This document shows, in pieces, positions 58,655 through 64,000 of a stretch of 64,000 nt of DNA. The notes under the pieces were generated by a model that had not been told where the DNA came from, did not search any database, and was given only the letters and a program-made list of their open reading frames with translations. Position numbers and translations under genes: made by a program. Numbering within the stretch: the first letter of the stretch is position 1; each line of letters begins with the position of its first letter. This DNA is from Favolaschia claudopus (taxonomy: Eukaryota > Basidiomycota > Agaricomycetes > Agaricales > Mycenaceae): assembly GCA_037176885.1 (NCBI GenBank), contig JAWWNJ010000158.1, positions 310,001-374,000 on the forward strand, given 5' to 3'.

Positions 58655-59285
58655 ATGTCTCCTACCTCTGCTACCCTTCGTCGCTCGTCCTCAGACATCT
58701 CACACGTCTCGACTCAGAACCTGAGCGCATCGCCGCCACGCAACGCGCCAAGTCATCTCGTAAGGCTCGCCGCCAACGCGAAGCCCTTGCCTCGATTCCC
58801 AATGTCTCCTCGTCGACAAATGAAGACGTATCCGGCCGGATTTTGGTGCTGGAGGACACGTGAAGCAACTGGAATGCGAGTTGAAGCTCATGCGGGACGA
58901 GATTCGCGGTATGCCCGGTGCGTAACAGGACATTCCATTAATTCAATTCATCCATTACATCCCGTCGGCAGCCGCGCCCAGACTATCCGTGACTCGGCGT
59001 GCAACCGCCAGTCCACCGAGTACTCCCCCCGCCCAAGCGATTCCGCGTCCATCACGACGCATGTGTTTGGGAACGACAGCCCACTCGGTCGCATCGACTC
59101 GCCCCTCATCCATCAAAGCTCCTTGCGTCTCCCCACTCCGGAACGGGATGCAAATAGTCGGGAGCTCGAAGAATCTGTGCGGTCTGCAATCTATGGCACC
59201 AAATCCCCCCAGCTTTACATCTCGGGCAAGGAGAACATCGCCTCACCATCCCCAACGAAGCGAAAGGTTTTAACGAGGAGATGTA
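58655..59285 (+). pseudogene. Broken unrecognised gene with coiled-coil piece
   Basis: Pieces in different frames: MSPTSATLRRSSSDISHVST (58655), then PERIAATQRAKSSRKARRQR and RILVLE (to 58860), VKQLECELKLMRDEIRGMPG (a short coiled coil, 58864-58920), a GTAAC...GGCAG intron, and GNDSPLGRIDSPLIHQSSLR with SGKENIASPSPTKRKVL to the end. Frameshifts lie near 58730 and 58858. Composition is clearly coding; family unknown. Confidence 0.5.
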
Positions 59286-59356
59286 ATGGCTAAAATCGGG
59301 GTTTTTTCATACAAAACAATATATTCTTTTTGTTCCAATTGCATTGCTCGAGTGAT

Positions 59357-60212
59357 TTACTGGTCATCACCACTCTCCTCGCCGTCGCCGGTCTCGCCAT
59401 CCCCCGCATTGTCCATGTCAACGTCCTCCTCCTCCTCGACCCTCGGCATTTCTGATCGCATCAACGCAGCATCCAGCTCGTCACCACCGGCAGCGCCATT
59501 CGTGACTCTGACATCCCCAAGACTCATTTCACTGTCCGGGAAAAGCTCCGCGTCCCACTCTCTGAAAAGTGCGAGAACGGGCTTGGAGCGATTGCGAAGC
59601 CCTTCGAGAAGGTAACGCAGGTACGACTCGTAGCATGAGTACCAATTAATTCCTGTTTGCTGACCTTTCTTCTTGAGCTCGACGTCCATCGACAGGGCCC
59701 AAAGCGTCTCGCATAGAAGTAAGTGAAAGCTCGGCTGTCAAAGTATTCGAACTCACAAGAGCACCTGCGCAGGCAACAAAGCCTGGTGTGGAGTTCGAGA
59801 TATTGTGCATCTGTTGCATGCAACGGGGCCCGGAAACGCATGGCTTGTTGGTCGCCATCTTGATAGGTTTTTTCTTCCCATAAATGACAGCGGCAGCGAC
59901 CTGCAAATGTAAGTTTCACAACTCGCGCCACAAGTTCGTGATACATACATGCATGACAAGCTTGTTTTTCAGGAATGTTTCGACGTTGAGGCGGTCCGCG
60001 CCGTCGCTATGCAGGGCGGGTGCATCAAATGGATGAAATGTCATTTTGCCGGAGTCGTCCTTTCTCCCGCCAATGAGGTCAGCGTACCCAGCACGGAGCG
60101 CCATATCTTGAATGTCCAAAGCATCGCCAACGCGGGGGTGTAGATGGGCAACGAAGACAGCTCCAATATCGTTGCAAAGACGACTGGAGGTATTTGACCG
60201 CTGTCTATCCAT
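59357..60212 (-). CDS. Transposon-associated fungal protein (DUF6698-like), three exons
   Basis: Exons 60212-59949, 59900-59757, 59707-59357 with 48- and 49-nt introns (GTATGT...GCAG; GTGAGT...CGAG), all in phase 0, give 252 aa. Landmarks: MALRAGYADLIGG, FHPFDAPALHSDG, FLKNKLVMHVAAAVIYGKKK, MQQMHNISNSTPGFVACAGA, TLWALSMDVE, GINWYSCYESYLRYLLEGLR, VLALFREWDAELFPDSE and an acidic tail. The middle and end resemble a family of unknown function (about DUF6698) that accompanies transposons in agarics. No break was seen, so it may be expressed. The start is the first in-frame Met of exon 1; an upstream exon is possible. Family assignment from memory, modest confidence. Confidence 0.55.
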
Positions 60213-60276
60213 CGCCTTGTTGAACTGAACCGACTTGTCAGTTTTTTTGCGGAGATTTTATCTTGGCGCGTACCGT

Positions 60277-60447
60277 ATGCACCAGCCACGATTTGCCAAC
60301 ATCTCCATGGACTTTGTCATCCGAGGTGCATTGTTGGCTCATGCTCAGGGACCATCAAACTCGCGTCGCAACTTTCATTATCTCGTGGATGTAGTCGACG
60401 GTGATATGTTTTTACGCGTACTCAATGCTATAGGCCATGTATGCAAT
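60277..60447 (+). pseudogene. Plavaka transposase C-terminal fragment
   Basis: FANISMDFVIRGALLAHAQG, FHYLVDVVDGDMFLRVLNAI parallel the end of the Plavaka-type gene at 19250-19325 (DIIDADMFLRLR). Nothing upstream of it belongs to the family. Confidence 0.55.
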
Positions 60448-60738
60448 TAAAAATCTTAGCCGTTGCTTTTTCGACCACTTTGTGGCGGTGGGCTTATGTT
60501 ACCTGACCGCACCCCGAGAGCATCCCGGTCGGGCCCTGTCGGGGTATTATCGGGCATGGTCGGGTGGTCGGGCACGATAACAAAATAAATAAATTTGCGA
60601 CAAATCTATATGCGAACCAAATGAATCTCTCGTAACAAGCTTGCATTTCGGTCGCGTCATGGGTGAGAATTAGTTGGACAGACAGGCCTGCGAGCCTAGC
60701 GAAGTTGCCTCAACGGAGTGCGTGAGAGATGAAGAAGC

Positions 60739-61251
60739 TAGTCTCGGAAACCCAGACGTCTCTGCGCAATCCTTGTCGCAGAACGCAGGGACCGGAGGTC
60801 TTTCCATATATGGGTACATAATACAAGGCATTGGTGACAGCTGATTGATTTCGGAGCGGGGTGGAAAATTAAAAGGCTTAGAGACGTCTGGGGCGATCGA
60901 TGTGGTATCACCTACCATCACCCCGTTCCCCGCCAAAGTGGCTGGTGCATACACAACAGCTGCAAGCATTCGTTGTCCCACACGAGCGCCCAATGGAAGA
61001 AGAAGACTGCCCCTCCTCACCTGGAGGCATTCCTTGAGTATGCGGGCCAGTGGAAGCGTCTCAACGTGTTAATAAATAGAGAGGCGGAGTGATGGTAGGT
61101 GACAGCAGGTCGATCGGCCCAGACCTCTCTACGCCCTAACAATTCTCCCACCCTTTTCACATCAATCACCCGTCAAAAATGTCCTCTATTCACTATATAT
61201 GGAAAGACCCCCGATAGGGACTGCGGAGAGAGGTCTGGGTATCCGAGACTA
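60739..61251. mobile_element. Second MITE with 8-bp target duplication
   Basis: TAGTCTCGGAAACCCAGACG at the left and inverse of the right end match with few differences over about 35 bp. GAAGAAGC is duplicated at 60731-60738 and 61252-61259. An inner inverted pair (GGTGATGGTAGGTGA) lies at 60910 and 61090. Probably hAT-related. Confidence 0.8.
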
Positions 61252-61768
61252 GAAGAAGCCAAGGTGGGCTCCCGCGGGAACGGGCAAGAGCTTACATGGG
61301 AAGTATAATTGGATGACGGGAATTTGGGGGGTTGAGACAACGGCAGTGCAGGGCAGTGCAGCGCTAACAAGAGCAAAACAAGAGGTAACAGTGAGGTAAA
61401 TTACAACCGATGATAATGCCGGTTACGGCCTGATTTTTCCCGAGCCAAAAGAGGCCAAAAGGTCGGGACGGACTCGAAGAAAATAGTCAGGATTTACACA
61501 GGCTGTCGCGGTTTTGGGTTAGGAAGTCAGGACTTATGTTAAAAATGTGTGATATTGTCAGATTTTTTGCCCAGGGCTCCTTCAGCTCCCCGCCCGTTCT
61601 CGCTTAGACTCTCCTTCTCGGCGACACGCCCGATGTTGCTCCGAGTCTCCTGGTTCCTCGGCGAATCCTCGCGGTTTGAGCCACTCCAAGCCACTCGACT
61701 TCCCGGAATCGTGTCGCCTGAGATTCGTCGTAACGTCGATCTGAATATATCAAATGAATGTGAGTTAG

Positions 61769-61920
61769 GGACATTCGAGATAGAAGGAGAACGTACTAGG
61801 AAGCGGAACTTGTATCTCGCGCAAATACCAAGCGTGAATTAGACGGACATTCGAGATAGAAGGAGAACGTACCAGGAAGCGGAACTTGTATCTTGCGCAA
61901 ATACCAAGCGTGAATATGAT
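61769..61920. repeat. 76-bp tandem repeat, two copies
   Basis: GGACATTCGAGATAGAAGGA begins at 61769 and again at 61845; the copies differ at about three positions. Confidence 0.88.
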
Positions 61921-62191
61921 GCAACACTATACAATACGAGTATATGAGATGAATAGAGAGTGAAACGAGTGGAACTAGTAGTCGAATGAAATTAAGTGCG
62001 TGCACACACGAAGTAGAACGAGATACTGACAAGCCGTTGTATATCCCTCTTGACTCGCTAATTGCTTCATAAAAGCTTTGTAACATACATCAGTCACTGC
62101 AAGTGAGAGCACACAATACACACCTTGAGCAGCGTCGTCGGACTCTCTGCTACGATAGACAGTTTATTATTGGTTTATTAGACTGTCGAAG

Positions 62192-62213
62192 ACTGTCGAA
62201 CGCGTTCGACAGT
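62192..62213. repeat. Perfect 22-bp palindrome
   Basis: ACTGTCGAACG followed by its exact inverse CGTTCGACAGT, next to a tandem pair of GACTGTCGAA (62181-62200). Confidence 0.9.
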
Positions 62214-62689
62214 GTGACATTTTGTGACAGCGGAATGATCCGGACCTTCCTTCCGCCACACTGCCCACGTAGCAGCTGCCAGAGCTGCGAATCCACCCAG
62301 AGAACAAACGCAAAACTTTCTTTGGCTATCCCCACACCTATGGCTGCCATTCTCACGGCTATCCCTTTTGCTATCTCACCGCAAAATTAAGATGTAGCTT
62401 TAGCACTGGAAAACTCCTCACTATCCCTAGCTCTGCTATCTTGCTCCTGCTATCGAAAGCACACGTGTGTTCTAGCCATAGCTTTACCCTTATGCCATTG
62501 AGGGGCGCCTTCGCTCGGGGTACGACTCGATTTTGGCGGTTCTGTTGGGTCAATACGAGAAAACAATCAAGACGAAGCTTCTGGCTGGTTTCCTCAAGAA
62601 AGTGACTAAACAGGAGGGCTCCACTTTGGGAAATAGGTGCGTCATTCTCATGTCCTCTGCCTTGTTCTGTATAGCCTCTTCTCTGTAAT

Positions 62690-63480
62690 TCGTTCTCGCT
62701 CTCGAACGCATGTCACAATCCTATGTCCATGCCTCTGAAACCATCGATAGCTCATCCATTGTTGCACATTTCTTCCTGCTCTCCTTTCGAAGTCGAATTG
62801 TTTTTGCCATCAAAGGCTCTCCGCATCTTCACGCTTTGGAAAGCGCCTCACCTCTCAGCTATAGAAAGCGACTCATTCCTGGCCATCGCAGGCCCATACT
62901 TCTCATCTTGTTTAGCCATCGAAGGCTTTCTGTGCACCCTCATGCTTTTGAAAGCGCTTTTGCCTCTCAGCTATCGAAAGCGAATCATTCCCGGCCATCG
63001 AAGGCCCATACTTCTCATTTTATTTAGCCATCGAAGGCTCTCCTACGCATCTTCACGCTTTCGAAAGCGCCTCACCTCTCAGCTATAGAAAGCGACTCAT
63101 TCCTGGCCATCGCAGGCCCATACTTCTCATCTTGTTTAGCCATCGAAGGCTTTCTGTGCACCCTCATGCTTTTGAAAGCGCTTTTGCCTCTCAGCTATCG
63201 AAAGCGAATCATTCCCGGCCATCTAAGGCCCATACTTCTCATTTTATTTAGCCATCGAAGGCTCTCCTACGCATCTTCACGCTTTCGAAAGCGCCTCACC
63301 TCTCAGCTATAGAAAGCGACTCATTCCTGGCCATCGCAGGCCCATACTTCTCATCTTGTTTAGCCATCGAAGGCTTTCTGTGCACCCTCATGCTTTTGAA
63401 AGCGCTTTCGCCTCTAAGCTATCGAAAGCGAATCATTCCCGTCCATCGAAGGCCCTTACTTCTCATACTGTTCAAATGAA
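62690..63480. repeat. Satellite with 224-bp dimeric unit (2 x 112 bp)
   Basis: ACGCTTT(G/C)(G)AAAGCG recurs at 62831, 63055 and 63279, exactly 224 bp apart; AGCCATCGAAGGC recurs every 112 bp, with two alternating half-unit types. Each half-unit has small hairpins (CTATCGAAAGCG, GCCATCGAAGGC, CTTTCGAAAG) about 28 bp apart. Decayed units continue to about 63930. Frames through it are by-products of the repeat length. Confidence 0.88.
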
Positions 63481-64000
63481 ATATCTCTTTCCGAGTCTTC
63501 AAAACTCATGTTTCCCAATCTGGGTCTGGTTTCTGCCATTGAAGGCTTGGACCCCTCTGCTTTTGAAAGGGATTTTATTTCTCCCCAGGGAACTTGTTTC
63601 TTTGTCGCATTATTTCTATGTCCATTGCGGCATCTGGTGCTAACATCGAGAGGGCTATTGCCTCACGCCGTCAAAGGCCGTAACTCACTGCGAGTTGATT
63701 TCTGTTTCACCTGTGACTTGCCGTCCGAGGCATGTCCCTTCCCCGAAACGCGATTTCCCTGTGCATCCTACTGCTGGCACTATGAAACCGTCTTGGCTCT
63801 TTGCGCTGACTCATTTGGTGTCCATGTGTTCTCGAGATATGTCTGCTAGCCTCTGCAGACCCTGGTGGTCGCGCGTAATATGATGCCAACGCCGCCAATA
63901 TTTTCTCTGAGCCATCGAAGGCTTGTTTCATCTCTGATTGACTGTGCTCCAGCGCGGGCGAACCTTTACATTATGTCTACTAGAATATACTATCCTAGAC

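Larger units (their letters stand above)
58111..60602. mobile_element. Probable 2.5-kb inverted-repeat element carrying genes
   Basis: TGTCGCAAATTT at 58111 is inverted at 60591-60602, and both subterminal regions carry GTCGG/CCGAC and CGGGCA words. A target duplication was not resolved, so the borders are tentative. It encloses the 59357-60212 gene, a broken plus-strand gene (58655) and a Plavaka C-end fragment. Confidence 0.45.

Noticed and set aside
62690..63480. CRISPR-like array
   Set aside because: Units are tandem without unique spacers and the genome is eukaryotic.
62710..63643. Repetitive histidine/arginine/serine-rich proteins
   Set aside because: Three frames are open because of the repeat composition; the unit of 224 bp is not a multiple of three.

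Overview
Fungal nuclear DNA, most likely from an agaricomycete mushroom (Basidiomycota). The genes have many short introns of about 45-60 nt with GT(A/G)AG...YAG borders. The mobile elements are types typical of Agaricomycetes: Plavaka-type transposase, tyrosine-recombinase (Crypton-like) gene, DUF6589-like gene, LINEs, Ty1/copia and Ty3/gypsy. No rRNA and no CRISPR was seen. The window is a transposon graveyard with a few host genes; most long open frames belong to decayed elements.

Layout. 1-2717: two TA-flanked inverted-repeat elements. 2718-8152 (-): a LINE whose 3' end appears to be a 42-nt C tract (G on the + strand), next to a broken gypsy pol (8199-10092, -). 10336-12520 (-): the main host gene, a chromodomain plus SET-domain histone H3K9 methyltransferase of the SUV39/Clr4 type, spread over eleven exons including one of 22 nt, and assembled here by splicing small frames. 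14344-15173: a miniature copia-like LTR element. 17270-19330 (+): Plavaka-type transposase pseudogene ending in a 48-nt G tract and a truncated copy of the LINE tail. 21317-22328 (+): five-exon gene for a degenerate protein kinase. 22950-24167 (+): LINE ORF1. 24796-27493: a 2.7-kb DNA element with 18-bp inverted ends and a perfect 8-bp target duplication, carrying a zinc-finger gene and a truncated gene. 27975-33130: small inverted-repeat elements, a tRNA-like sequence. 33540-34110 (-): multipass membrane protein. 34388-38680: copia gag (+) interrupted by a second copia (-). 38890-40198: tyrosine-recombinase pseudogene. 40278-41460: CACTA-like element. 43723-44241: hAT-like MITE. 44573-46286: gag-only LTR element with identical LTRs. 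46932-48790: MITE and DUF6589-like pseudogene. 52393-56338: 3.9-kb CACTA-like element that splits a small host gene. 58111-60602: inverted-repeat element with an intact-looking spliced gene. 60739-61251: second 8-bp-TSD MITE. 62690-63480: tandem satellite with a 224-bp dimeric unit.

Together the window shows many layers of nested insertion, some very young (identical LTRs), around a gene whose family (H3K9 methylation) represses such elements. All functional calls are from reading the sequence; no database search was run.
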